From contig NZ_JABBDY010000003.1 of the NCBI RefSeq assembly GCF_012847295.1, positions 1 to 64,000 on the forward strand: a stretch of 64,000 nt of DNA, given 5' to 3'. The translations under genes were made by a program, and so were the position numbers. This document shows positions 35,101 to 43,253 of the stretch, in pieces (position 1 is the first letter of the stretch; each line of letters starts with the position of its first letter). The DNA comes from Microbacterium sp. MF43. Lineage in GTDB: Bacteria > Actinomycetota > Actinomycetes > Actinomycetales > Microbacteriaceae. The notes below the pieces were generated by a model. The model saw only the letters and a list, made by a program, of their open reading frames with translations, searched no databases and was not told the DNA's origin.

Positions 35101-35414
35101 CCGGTCTCCTCCTTCGTGCGAGTCGGGGTGAGGAGCGTGAACACCGCGGGCACCAGGAACGCTGCGCACACGGCATACGAGAAGTCCTCGAGCGGCGCCA
35201 GACCGATGCGGAGGCCGCTGAGGTGCTCCGCCGGGTACTCCACGATGCCGGCGGCGATCATCGCACTGTCGAAGACCGCTGTGAGGGCGACCAGCACGAC
35301 GGCCGCGATGCCGGATGCCGCCATGCGCTGCCCGAACCGGGGGCGGCGCAGCGTGGCCAGCGTGACGACAGCTGTCACCAGCGCGAACGGCACGATGATG
35401 AGCGTGTACGTCAT
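35097..35414 (-). CDS. crtYf: C50 carotenoid cyclase subunit
   Basis: This 105-aa protein has three membrane helices and the lycopene-cyclase-domain signature PLEDFSYAV near residue 74. Heterodimeric CrtYe/CrtYf cyclases close the end rings of flavuxanthin to give decaprenoxanthin; related pairs make sarcinaxanthin or C.p.450. It overlaps both neighbours by 4 bp. Which ring type (epsilon, gamma or beta) is formed cannot be read from sequence alone. Confidence 0.88.
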   Translation of the reverse strand: MTYTLIIVPFALVTAVVTLATLRRPRFGQRMAASGIAAVVLVALTAVFDSAMIAAGIVEYPAEHLSGLRIGLAPLEDFSYAVCAAFLVPAVFTLLTPTRTKEETG

Positions 35415-35776
35415 GCCCGTTCCCGTTCCTCTCCGCCGCGCGCGGGGGAGGAGTCGCCGGCTGCCGATCTGCCGAGAAGGCGCTGCGCCGCGCTCCAGAG
35501 CACGAGCGCGAGGTAGCTGAGGAACGCGAGGAAGAAGACCTCCTCGAGCGGGAGGTGCGGAGCGAGGTCGATGCCGAGGAACGCGGCGCTGTCCCCCTTC
35601 ACGAAGACACCCGTCGCGATGCCGACGGCGTCCCACGCGAGGAAGAAGCCCGTACCGATCGCTACGGCGGCGGCGGTGCGACCCGGCGCGGGCCACGCCG
35701 CGAGCCGCCAGCGACGGTCCAGCAGCGCGATTCCCGCCGCGGACACGAGAATGGCCGCGAGGTATGCACCCGGCAC
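35411..35776 (-). CDS. crtYe: C50 carotenoid cyclase subunit
   Basis: This 121-aa protein has three membrane helices and the cyclase motif LPLEEVFFLAFLSYL (about residue 75), paired with CrtYf as the heterodimeric cyclase. It has a short charged C-terminal tail. The GTG start lies one base after the crtI stop (TGACGTG), and its own stop overlaps crtYf. It acts in the cytoplasmic membrane after lycopene elongation. Confidence 0.88.
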   Translation of the reverse strand: MPGAYLAAILVSAAGIALLDRRWRLAAWPAPGRTAAAVAIGTGFFLAWDAVGIATGVFVKGDSAAFLGIDLAPHLPLEEVFFLAFLSYLALVLWSAAQRLLGRSAAGDSSPARGGEERERA

Positions 35777-35777
35777 G

Positions 35778-37349
35778 TCACACCCTCGCCGGCTCGGCGA
35801 TCGGGCCGGGCGAGCGGTCGCCGCGCAGCCGCTTCACGACGAGCTCCGCGGAGATGAGACACATCGGCAGGCCGATTCCCGGCAGGGCGGAGCCGCCGGC
35901 GTAGGCGAGGCCCGACACCTTGCGCGAGGCGTTGCGGGGCCGGAACATCGCGCTCTGCCCGAGCGTGTGGGCGAGGCCGAGCGCGTTCCCGCGCCACGAG
36001 TTGAGGTCGGCCGCGAAGTCGCCGGGAGCGATCGTGCGCCGCACCACGACGCGGTCCGCCAGGTCGGGAACGTCGCACCACGTCGACAGCTGGCCGATCA
36101 CGCGGTCGGCGGCGGCCTCGATCGCGGGATCGCCGCCCCCGTCGACGCCCCCGCGTCCGAGACCGGGGTCGGCGGGGACGGGAACGAGCACGAACAGATT
36201 CTCGTGCCCCTCCGGCGCGACCGTCGAATCGGTGGCGCTCGGGCGGCAGACGTACAGCGACGCCGGGTCGGGGATGCGCGTACGGGATCCGAAGATGTCG
36301 TCGAAGTTCGAGCGCCAGTCGTCGGTGAACAGGAGTGTGTGATGCGCCAGCTGGGGGAGTTCGCCCTTCACGCCGAGCAGCAGCAGGAGGGCGCCCGGAC
36401 TGGGGGACCGCTTGGCCCACCACGACTCGGGGTACGTCTGCAGTTCCCGGGGCAGCAGCTGCGTCTCGGTGTGGTGGAGGTCCGCAGTCGACACCACGAG
36501 GTCGGCGTCTACCGTGCGACCGTCCGCGAGGGTGACGCCCGTCGCCGCGCTGCCGGCGGTGCGGATCGCGGCGACCTTCGCGCCGGACTCGATGCGGACA
36601 CCGGATGCCTCGGCCAGCCGCTCGATGGCCCGGATGACCTCGGTGAATCCGCCGCGGGGGTAGAGCACGCCGTCGTCGAGGTCGAGGTGGCTCATGAGGT
36701 GGTAGAGGCTCGGCACCCCGTACGGAGACCCGCCGAGGAACACCGCGGGGTAGCCCAGGATCTGGCGCAGGCGCGGGTCGGCGAACCTGCGGTCGACGTG
36801 GGAGGCGAGGCTGCGGGTGAGCAGCGGCGCGAGCTGGGGTGCCCGGCGCAGCAGCGCGGGATCGCGGAGGCCCGCGGTCGTCTCGTAGGTGTCGTACAGG
36901 AACCGCCCTACGGCGAGGTCGTAGGCATCGCCCGCGGAGTCGAGATAGGCCGCGAGGCGCGCCCCCGCGCCGGGTTCGACGGACTCGAACAGGGCGGTCG
37001 CCGCCTCCCGGCCCGACCGCACGTCCAGTGGCGCCCGTCCGGTCGCCGGGTCGGAGTACACGCGGTAGGCCGGGTCGAGCCGCACCAGGTCGAGCTGCTC
37101 GGCGGACGACGTCCCCAGCAGGCGGAAGAAGTGATCGAAGACCTCGGGCATGAGGTACCAGCTCGGGCCGGTGTCGAAGCGGAAGCCGTCGGCGTCCCAC
37201 GATCCGGCGCGGCCGCCGACGTCGTCGCGGGCCTCGAGCACTGTTGCCGACCACCCCTCAAGGCTGAGCAGCGCCGCCGTCGCGAGCCCGGCGATGCCGC
37301 CGCCGATGATCACCGCGCGTCCGGGAGCGCCCCCCGTCGCCGGGCTCAT
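35778..37349 (-). CDS. crtI: Phytoene desaturase
   Basis: This 523-aa FAD-dependent desaturase turns phytoene into lycopene in four steps. The N-terminal dinucleotide fold reads AVIIGGGIAGLATAALL followed by EARDDVGGRAG, and the C-terminal FAD/membrane motif is YAGGSALPGIGLPMCLISAEL. ATG 37349 overlaps the crtB stop by ATGA, and homologues begin at this point. An ORF extending upstream to 37895 in this frame has no family match. Confidence 0.93.
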   Translation of the reverse strand: MSPATGGAPGRAVIIGGGIAGLATAALLSLEGWSATVLEARDDVGGRAGSWDADGFRFDTGPSWYLMPEVFDHFFRLLGTSSAEQLDLVRLDPAYRVYSDPATGRAPLDVRSGREAATALFESVEPGAGARLAAYLDSAGDAYDLAVGRFLYDTYETTAGLRDPALLRRAPQLAPLLTRSLASHVDRRFADPRLRQILGYPAVFLGGSPYGVPSLYHLMSHLDLDDGVLYPRGGFTEVIRAIERLAEASGVRIESGAKVAAIRTAGSAATGVTLADGRTVDADLVVSTADLHHTETQLLPRELQTYPESWWAKRSPSPGALLLLLGVKGELPQLAHHTLLFTDDWRSNFDDIFGSRTRIPDPASLYVCRPSATDSTVAPEGHENLFVLVPVPADPGLGRGGVDGGGDPAIEAAADRVIGQLSTWCDVPDLADRVVVRRTIAPGDFAADLNSWRGNALGLAHTLGQSAMFRPRNASRKVSGLAYAGGSALPGIGLPMCLISAELVVKRLRGDRSPGPIAEPARV

Positions 37350-38239
37350 GCGCGTGCGTCCCGCGGTGCGAATCCGAGCGCCGCCCGCGCGGCGAGACGC
37401 ACCTTGACGACGTCCGGAACGCGGACGCGCGTCGTGGGGGCCGGCTCCCTGCGCAGGCGTGCCGAGAGCTCGGCGAACAGATCGTGGGCGGCTGTCACCG
37501 CCCGGCGGCAGTCGGCCGGCAGTCGCGGGACCACGGCAGCGGCCGCCGCGAGGTCGGCGTCGATGCGGTCGAGCACGTCGACGCGTGTCGCGGTGCCCGC
37601 TGTCAGCCCGAGATAGTCGCGGCCGAGCGCCCCGGCGTCGTGATCGAGGTCGCGCAGGAAGTTGACGTCCTGGAAGGCCGCGCCCAGGCGCCGAGCTCCG
37701 TCGACGAGATCGGGGGACGGGGTCTGCGGATGCTCCGCCCCTGCGTTCAAGAACACCTGCAGGCACATGAGCCCGACCACCTCCGCGGAACCGTAGACGT
37801 ACGAATCGTGCGACGCGTCGTCGTGCGCGCGCGTGGTCAGGTCGGTGCGCATCGAGGCGAAGAACGGCCGGATGAGGTCGGCGCCGATGCCGCACTCGCG
37901 AGCCGTCAGCGCGAAGGCGTGGACGATCAGGTTCGCGCTGAATCCCCGCTCGACCGCCGCGAGGGTCTCGGCCTCGAGGTCGTCCAGCACGCCCTCCGCA
38001 GCCGCAGGGGAGAGTCCCGCAGCCTCCGCAGGACCGTCGACGATCTCATCGGCGACACGGACGAGGGCGTAGATCGTGCGCACGTGGGGGCGCGGACGCG
38101 GTCCGAGCAGCCGGCACGCCAGCGCGAACGACGAGGAGTACCGAGAGATCACGGTCGCCGCGGCATCCCTCGCCGTCCTGTCGTACAGTTCGAGGCCGGT
38201 CGCGTCGTCGGCGCGGCGTCGCAGGGAGCGTCGGGTCAC
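37346..38239 (-). CDS. crtB: Phytoene synthase
   Basis: This 297-aa squalene/phytoene synthase condenses two GGPP to phytoene. The two Mg-binding aspartate motifs are YALVRVADEIVD (about residue 54) and VNFLRDLDHDAG (about 190). The GTG start at 38239 overlaps the crtE stop (GTGA), and the family begins near FALACRLLGP; upstream codons in the same frame have no match. It is the third gene of the carotenoid operon. Confidence 0.92.
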   Translation of the reverse strand: MTRRSLRRRADDATGLELYDRTARDAAATVISRYSSSFALACRLLGPRPRPHVRTIYALVRVADEIVDGPAEAAGLSPAAAEGVLDDLEAETLAAVERGFSANLIVHAFALTARECGIGADLIRPFFASMRTDLTTRAHDDASHDSYVYGSAEVVGLMCLQVFLNAGAEHPQTPSPDLVDGARRLGAAFQDVNFLRDLDHDAGALGRDYLGLTAGTATRVDVLDRIDADLAAAAAVVPRLPADCRRAVTAAHDLFAELSARLRREPAPTTRVRVPDVVKVRLAARAALGFAPRDARA

Positions 38240-39297
38240 GGGATGCGCCTCTCCATGCCGCCCGCGAGCTCGCGCAGCAGCCGTCCGGCGGCCTCGGGAA
38301 GAGACGAGTCGCGCGAGGTCGCACGCACGTCGTCGAGGGTCTCCTCGATGAGCGAGAGGAGGCGGACCCTTGCCCCGCTCTCCTCGAGCGCGACCTGGGC
38401 CTCGCGCACGGCGATGGGGCCGGTGTGCGCCTGCGCGAGGGCGTCGCTGACACGGGTCCACGACGGCGTCTCGCGGGCGAGAGCCACCAGCGGCGTCCGC
38501 TTCGACTCACGGAGATCGCCGCCGCTCTCGCGACCCGCCTGCTCGGCGGTGCCGAACGCGCCGATGAGGTCGTCCACGAGCTGGAACGCCAGCCCGAGCA
38601 GTCCGCCTGCGTGTGCGATCACGTCCATCGCGGCGTCGGATGCGCCGGCGAGGACGGCGCCGGCCTGCAGCGGCGACCGGAACGAGTACACGGCCGTCTT
38701 GTTGAAGGCCGCGGCGAGCGCCTCCTGCGATCCTGCGGCGTCGTCGATCCGCGCCACGCTGTTCTCGACGTCGGCCAGCTCGCCCGCAGCCGACACGTAC
38801 ACGGCGTCGTCGACGAGGGCGAAGAGGCGTTCCCGGGCGACCGGGTCGACGTCGGCGAACGCGACGAGGCGGAGGGCCTCGTGAAGGAGCAGGTCGCCGG
38901 CGAGGATGGCGGCGGCGTCTCCGAGGAGGGCCTCGCCCGCGGCATCCGCCCCCCGCTGTCGGGCGCGCTGGCGGAACTCTCCGGCGACGTTCGGGACGCC
39001 GCGGCGTTCGGTGTCGTGGTCGATCACGTCGTCGTGGACGACGAATGCGGTGTGCAGCAGTTCGAATGCGGCAGCGACGGAGTAGAGACCGGGTGCCGCC
39101 GCCGGGTCGCCGCCGAAGGCCTCGAAGGAGGCCGCCACGAGCGCCGGCCGGAACCGCTTGCCGCCGCGCGTCGCGCGGGAGAGGGCGTCGCCGAGGGCGG
39201 CGAACCCCGGCCCGAGGTCGCGTGCGCGCTCGACCACGCGGGCCACGGAGCCGTCGATGGCCGCGTCCACGCCGGGCGAGGGCGGGAGGGCGATCAT
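38236..39297 (-). CDS. crtE: Geranylgeranyl diphosphate synthase
   Basis: This 353-aa trans-polyprenyl diphosphate synthase has the first aspartate-rich motif HDDVIDHDTERRG (about residue 88) and a second region QLVDDLIGAFG, as in actinobacterial CrtE. GGKRFRPAL contacts IPP. The product supplies phytoene synthase, and in Corynebacterium GGPP is also the ligand of the CrtR repressor. ATG 39297 overlaps the idi stop by ATGA. Confidence 0.9.
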   Translation of the reverse strand: MIALPPSPGVDAAIDGSVARVVERARDLGPGFAALGDALSRATRGGKRFRPALVAASFEAFGGDPAAAPGLYSVAAAFELLHTAFVVHDDVIDHDTERRGVPNVAGEFRQRARQRGADAAGEALLGDAAAILAGDLLLHEALRLVAFADVDPVARERLFALVDDAVYVSAAGELADVENSVARIDDAAGSQEALAAAFNKTAVYSFRSPLQAGAVLAGASDAAMDVIAHAGGLLGLAFQLVDDLIGAFGTAEQAGRESGGDLRESKRTPLVALARETPSWTRVSDALAQAHTGPIAVREAQVALEESGARVRLLSLIEETLDDVRATSRDSSLPEAAGRLLRELAGGMERRIP

Positions 39298-39845
39298 GAT
39301 GCGCGACGTCGCTGCGAGACGGTGCCGAAGAGATGGAGCTGCTGGGCCTGCAGCACGAGCCACGGACTGAACGCCCACGGTGTGGTCTGCAGCGAGACGG
39401 CGAGTTCTGCCGGATCGACCCAGCGCGCGTCGACCACTTCGAGGGGGTTGAGGACGGGCTCGTCGTGGGCGAGCGCGGTGTAGACGGGGCAGACCTCGTG
39501 CTCGACGATCCCGTTGGCGTCGGTCGCGCGGTAGCGGAAGAGCGGCAGCGCGAGCTCGATGTCGGTGAGCGTCAGTCCCAGCTCGTACTCCGCGCGGCGG
39601 TGCACGGCGGTGAGCACCGGCTCGGCCGGCTTGGGGTGGCCGCAGAAGGAGTTGCTCCACACTCCGGGCCAGGTCTTCTTGTCGAGCGCCCGTCGCGTGA
39701 CGAGGACCTGACCGTCCTCGTTGACGACGTGGCAGGAGAAGGCGAGGTGGAGGGCCGTGTCGGTGCCGTGGACGCTGCTCTTCGGGGCCGTTCCGATGGC
39801 CCGTCCCTCATCGTCGAGGAGGACAACGTGGTCGGCATCTGTCAT
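39294..39845 (-). CDS. idi: Isopentenyl-diphosphate delta-isomerase, type I
   Basis: This 183-aa Nudix-fold isomerase interconverts IPP and DMAPP. The catalytic Cys lies in NSFCGHPKPAE (about 68) and the catalytic Glu in VEHEVCPVY (about 116). It is the first gene of the carotenoid operon, with the strong ribosome-binding site GAAGGAGGA seven bases before ATG. DMAPP is needed both for GGPP and for the extra C5 units added by CrtEb. The promoter and palindrome lie directly upstream. Confidence 0.93.
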   Translation of the reverse strand: MTDADHVVLLDDEGRAIGTAPKSSVHGTDTALHLAFSCHVVNEDGQVLVTRRALDKKTWPGVWSNSFCGHPKPAEPVLTAVHRRAEYELGLTLTDIELALPLFRYRATDANGIVEHEVCPVYTALAHDEPVLNPLEVVDARWVDPAELAVSLQTTPWAFSPWLVLQAQQLHLFGTVSQRRRAS

Positions 39846-39926
39846 TCGGATCCTCCTTCGATTTCGCTAGTTTAGCTAGCGATCTGGTTCGTCCGATGAT
39901 ACAAGGGTACTGAGGGAGTGTCCACA
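39846..39926. promoter_or_regulatory. Carotenoid operon / marR divergent regulatory region
   Basis: On the minus strand TAAACT (complement of 39869-39874) is the best -10 for idi, and it lies inside the palindrome at 39864-39882. On the plus strand GAGGGAG (39912-39918) is the ribosome-binding site for ATG 39927. A bound repressor here could control both directions. Confidence 0.55.
39864..39882. promoter_or_regulatory. Operator-like palindrome upstream of idi
   Basis: The site TCGCTAGTTTAGCTAGCGA has perfect 7-bp arms (TCGCTAG/CTAGCGA) around a 5-bp centre. It is unusually AT-rich for this window, overlaps the predicted -10 of the crt operon, and lies next to the MarR gene. The size and symmetry fit a winged-helix MarR dimer site. 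Confidence 0.65.
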
Positions 39927-40394
39927 ATGGTCCAGCCTTGGTCACCCGCCACGCCGCACGATCGCGTCGTCCTGGAGGTGCTGCTCGCTGTGCGCGCGTT
40001 CAGCGACGCCATGGATCGCATGTACGGCGGCATGAAGGGCGATATGGACATGAACGCCTCCGACCTCTCCGCGCTGCGCATGCTGATCATGCGCGAGCAG
40101 CGCGGCGACCTGGTGAGCCCCCACGACGTGGCCCGCCATCTGCGGATCTCGACGGCTTCCACGACGAAGCTCCTCGATCGACTCACCGCAGCGGGACACA
40201 TCCAGCGACGCCCGCATCCGACCGACGGGCGGGCGCGGGTCATCGAGCTCACCGATCTGTCGCGACGCACCTTCTTCCAGCACTTCGGCGAGCGGCTGCA
40301 GGCCATGCGCGGCGTCGCCGACCGCTACACCGACGACGAACTGCGCTCGATCGCACGGTTCCTCGGCGAGCTCGGCGAAGTCTTGGCGACATGA
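39927..40394 (+). CDS. MarR-family regulator, probable CrtR-like carotenoid repressor
   Basis: This 155-aa winged-helix protein has a MarR core: LSALRMLIMREQ, the recognition region SPHDVARHLRISTASTTKLLDRLTAAGHI and the wing RRPHPTDGRARVIELT. It is transcribed away from the carotenoid operon, the arrangement of crtR in Corynebacterium glutamicum, whose MarR-type product represses crt genes and is relieved by GGPP. ATG 39927 is preferred over GTG 39918 because GAGGGAG is correctly spaced. Its stop codon TGA is built into the terminator stem that follows. Confidence 0.82.
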   Translation: MVQPWSPATPHDRVVLEVLLAVRAFSDAMDRMYGGMKGDMDMNASDLSALRMLIMREQRGDLVSPHDVARHLRISTASTTKLLDRLTAAGHIQRRPHPTDGRARVIELTDLSRRTFFQHFGERLQAMRGVADRYTDDELRSIARFLGELGEVLAT

Positions 40395-40430
40395 GAGAAG
40401 GGCCCCCGCCGAAGCGGGGACCCTTCTCTT
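40394..40430. terminator. Bidirectional terminator between marR and tRNA-fMet
   Basis: A 16-bp stem with one internal mismatch runs from 40394 to 40429 with the tetraloop CGAA on the plus strand, which becomes UUCG in the transcript of the other strand. It starts at the last base of the marR stop and lies just past the 3' end of the tRNA gene, so it should end both convergent transcripts. Confidence 0.85.
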
Positions 40431-40435
40431 CTCTG

Positions 40436-40509
40436 TTGCGGGGACAGGATTTGAACCTGCGACCTCTGGGTTATGAGCCCAGCGAGCTACCGAGCTGCTC
40501 CACCCCGCG
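40436..40509 (-). tRNA. Initiator tRNA-fMet (anticodon CAT)
   Basis: The minus strand gives a 74-nt cloverleaf beginning CGCGGGGTGGAGCAG with anticodon loop CTCATAA. Initiator hallmarks are the unpaired C1-A72 at the top of the acceptor stem (CGCGGGG against CCCCGCA) and three consecutive G-C pairs in the anticodon stem (GGG/CCC). The T loop reads GGTTCAAATCC. The 3' CCA is not encoded: the sequence continues CAG. A TAGGCT hexamer lies about 15 bp upstream as a likely -10. Confidence 0.95.
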
Positions 40510-40603
40510 GCACAAGAAGTTAGCCTAGCACGCTTTCGAAGCCGGTCGCGACGCGAGCCCGCGGGAGTTGCCGAGGGGTCCTTCCCGGCACCAGGATGAA
40601 CGC

Positions 40604-41113
40604 ATGCTTCCCGCGCGCGACGATTCCCGCCGCCGCCGCGACGACGGCCGCGACGAGACCCCGACCGAGCGCGCGGATCGAAATTGGAGCGAGGTCCTCC
40701 AGGAGCTGCGCGTGCTCCAGACAGGCACCCAGATCCTGACCGGGTTCCTCCTCGCCCTCGCCTTCCAGCCCGCCTTCTCCGATCTCACCGACGGGCAGCG
40801 TGCGATCTACCTGACGCTCGTCGTGATCTCCGCTCTCAGCGCCATCATCGCGCTCGCCCCCGTGGCCCTGCATCGCGTGCTCTTCCAGCAGCGCGCGAAG
40901 TCCCTCGTCGTCTCGTACGGCCACGCCGCGCTGATCACGGCGCTGTTCACCGTGTCGGTGCTCATCGTCGGGGTCGTGGCCTTCGTGTTCGACGTGGTCG
41001 TGGGGGATGCCGCAGCCTGGTGGGCATTCGGGATCCTGGCCCTCATCATCGTGGCGCTGTGGCTGGTGGCGCCGGCCATCATCCGCGCGAAGGTGAATCG
41101 GGATCCTCGATGA
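40604..41113 (+). CDS. DUF6328 family membrane protein
   Basis: This 169-aa protein has a charged N terminus (DDSRRRRDDGRDETPTERAD), then NWSEVLQELRVLQTGTQILTGFLLALAF and four membrane helices, matching DUF6328. Function is unknown. ATG 40604 is six bases after CAGGAT (A2/T6 pattern), so it is probably leaderless; an upstream start at 40568 would lie before that element. The stop overlaps the next gene by ATGA. Confidence 0.78.
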   Translation: MLPARDDSRRRRDDGRDETPTERADRNWSEVLQELRVLQTGTQILTGFLLALAFQPAFSDLTDGQRAIYLTLVVISALSAIIALAPVALHRVLFQQRAKSLVVSYGHAALITALFTVSVLIVGVVAFVFDVVVGDAAAWWAFGILALIIVALWLVAPAIIRAKVNRDPR

Positions 41114-41925
41114 CCGTCACGGGTGCCCTCGGGGTCGCGGTGGCGCAGTTCGCCCCGACGGCGGACACGGCGGCGAACCTCGATGTGATCAGGCAGCTCA
41201 CCGCCGCGGCATCCGATCGCGGCGCTCGCCTGGTGGTGTTCCCGGAATACTCGAGCTACTTCGTGGACCCGTTCGACGCGACACTCGTCGACAACGCGCA
41301 GCCCGTCGACGGGGAGTTCGTGACCCAGCTGGCCCGGATCGCCGCCGAGCACGACGTTCACATCGTCGCGGGTCTGCTCGAGGCGGCGGGGGACGAGCGA
41401 CGCGTGCGCAACACGGTGGTCGCCGTCCACGCGAGGGGCCTCGTCGCCGCGTACCGCAAGCTTCACCTGTACGACGCGTTCGGGCAGCGCGAGTCCGACT
41501 GGGTCGAGGCCGGGCAGCTCGCCGAGCCCGAGACGTTCGAGGTCGACGGACTCCGTTTCGGCCTGATGACGTGCTACGACTTGCGCTTCCCCGAGGTGGG
41601 TCGGATGCTCGTCGACGCCGGCGCCGACGTGTTCGTCGTTCCCGCGGAGTGGGTGCGTGGTCCGCTCAAGGAGCATCACTGGCGCACGCTGCTGCACGCT
41701 CGCGCGATCGAGAACACCGTCTTCGTGGCGGCCGCCGATCATCCGCCGCCCCTCGGTGTCGGATGCTCGATGATCGTCGACCCGCAGGGCGTCGAGCTGG
41801 CCGCGATCGGCACGGCGACCGACGTCGCCGTGGCGCATCTCGACCCGTCGGCGGTCGAGCGCGTGCGACGGGTCAACCCGTCGCTGCGCCTGCGGCGGTT
41901 CGGCGTCGTCCCCCGGCAGTCCTGA
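41110..41925 (+). CDS. Nitrilase-superfamily carbon-nitrogen hydrolase
   Basis: This 271-aa amidohydrolase has the catalytic triad visible as Glu in VVFPEYSSY (about 43), Lys in AYRKLHLYD (about 117) and Cys in LMTCYDLRFPE (about 157). Such proteins hydrolyse small amides, for example omega-amidase or deaminated glutathione amidase activity; the substrate is not determined. It is co-transcribed with the DUF6328 gene and ends 13 bp from a convergent class I aminotransferase. An omega-amidase acting with a transaminase (glutamine transaminase K pathway) would fit but is only an inference. Confidence 0.85.
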   Translation: MTVTGALGVAVAQFAPTADTAANLDVIRQLTAAASDRGARLVVFPEYSSYFVDPFDATLVDNAQPVDGEFVTQLARIAAEHDVHIVAGLLEAAGDERRVRNTVVAVHARGLVAAYRKLHLYDAFGQRESDWVEAGQLAEPETFEVDGLRFGLMTCYDLRFPEVGRMLVDAGADVFVVPAEWVRGPLKEHHWRTLLHARAIENTVFVAAADHPPPLGVGCSMIVDPQGVELAAIGTATDVAVAHLDPSAVERVRRVNPSLRLRRFGVVPRQS

Positions 41926-41938
41926 CCGAGCGCGGTGC

Positions 41939-43138
41939 TCAGCGCGCGGACGCCAGGCGCCTCGCGGCCTCTTCGAGCACCTCTGTCCGCTTGCACGCCG
42001 CGAATCGCACGAGCGTCGAGTACTGCCTGCGGCGCTCCGGGGTGGTGAACGCGGTGAGGGGGATCGCGACCACTCCAGCGCGCTCCGGCAGCGAGCGGCA
42101 GAATTCCGCGGCATCCGTCGCCCCGAGACCCTGCGCGTCGGCGACCGTGAAATACGATCCCGCCGGCACGGAGACCTCGAACCCGGCGGCCCGCAGCCCC
42201 TCGCCCAGGAGGTCTCGCTTGCGTCGCAGGGTATCGGCGATCCCTCGGAAGAACTCGTCGCCGAGGCGCAGGCCGACCGCGATGGCGGGCTGGAACGCGC
42301 TGGCGTTGACGTAGGTGAGGAACTGCTTCACCGCCAGCACGGCAGACACGAGGTCGGCCGGCCCGGTGACCCAGCCCACCTTCCACCCGGTCGTGGAGAA
42401 CGTCTTGCCGCCCGACGAGATCGTGAGCGTGCGATCCCACGCGCCGGGAAGACCGGCGATCGGCACGTGCGCGTCACCGAACACCAAGTGCTCATACACC
42501 TCGTCGGTGACGATCACCGCGTCGTGGCGCTCGGCGAGCCGGACGACCTCCTCGCGGACCTCGGCGGAGAAGACCGCACCCGTGGGGTTGTGCGGATCGT
42601 TCACGAGAATGGCGCGTGTGCGGTCGCCGACCGCGCGCCGCAGCTCGTCGAGGTCGGGCTGGAAATCGGGCCACCGCAGCGGCACCGTCACCAGGCGTGC
42701 GCCGGCGAGGGCGACGACGGCGGCGTACGAGTCGTAGTACGGCTCGAACACGACCACCTCGTCCTCGGGGCCGTCGATCAGGGCGAGCAGCGTCGCCGCC
42801 AGCGCCTCGGTCGCACCGGCGGTGACGAGGACTTCGCTTCCGGGGTCGGGCATGAGTCCGTAGAAGCGCTGCTGGTGCTCGGCGATGGCCGAGAGCAGCT
42901 CCGGGATGCCACGACCCGGCGGGTACTGATTCCTGCCGTCCGTGATCGCGGCGCGTGCCGCATCGAGCACGTCGGCAGGTCCGTCCTCGTCGGGGAAGCC
43001 CTGCCCGAGGTTGATTGCTCCCGTTCGGGCCGCGAGGGCCGACATCTCGGCGAAGATAGTGGGGCGGATGGAACCGTCGGCGCCGACGAGTCCGGCTCCG
43101 GCGGCGGTGCGGTGCCAAGCTCCGGGGATCTCTCGCAT
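41939..43138 (-). CDS. Class I PLP-dependent aminotransferase
   Basis: This 399-aa fold-type I aminotransferase has NQYPPGRGIPELLSAI, the NDPHNPTGAVF motif (Asn), VTDEVYEHLVF (Asp/Tyr) and the PLP lysine in SSGGKTFSTTGWKVGW (about residue 240). It is closest in pattern to the kynurenine/glutamine-transaminase K and DapC-like group. A role as N-succinyl-diaminopimelate aminotransferase partnering DapE is possible, but dapE is 41 kb away. ATG 43138 follows TACCGT by six bases. Confidence 0.87.
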   Translation of the reverse strand: MREIPGAWHRTAAGAGLVGADGSIRPTIFAEMSALAARTGAINLGQGFPDEDGPADVLDAARAAITDGRNQYPPGRGIPELLSAIAEHQQRFYGLMPDPGSEVLVTAGATEALAATLLALIDGPEDEVVVFEPYYDSYAAVVALAGARLVTVPLRWPDFQPDLDELRRAVGDRTRAILVNDPHNPTGAVFSAEVREEVVRLAERHDAVIVTDEVYEHLVFGDAHVPIAGLPGAWDRTLTISSGGKTFSTTGWKVGWVTGPADLVSAVLAVKQFLTYVNASAFQPAIAVGLRLGDEFFRGIADTLRRKRDLLGEGLRAAGFEVSVPAGSYFTVADAQGLGATDAAEFCRSLPERAGVVAIPLTAFTTPERRRQYSTLVRFAACKRTEVLEEAARRLASAR

Positions 43139-43253
43139 CGGAACACGGTACTCGACGGCCTCAGGACGATCGCATAGGCGAGTCCCATCGGCGGCATAAG
43201 AAACGCACAGCATCGGTGGGCAATGTGGTGAGTGCTTGGAAGAAGGAGCAACG
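43139..43253. promoter_or_regulatory. Divergent region between the aminotransferase and htrA
   Basis: The minus-strand TACCGT (complement of 43145-43150) serves the leaderless aminotransferase. htrA has a conventional AGAAGGAG ribosome-binding site five bases before its ATG and therefore a leader; I could not assign its -10 with confidence. Confidence 0.45.
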
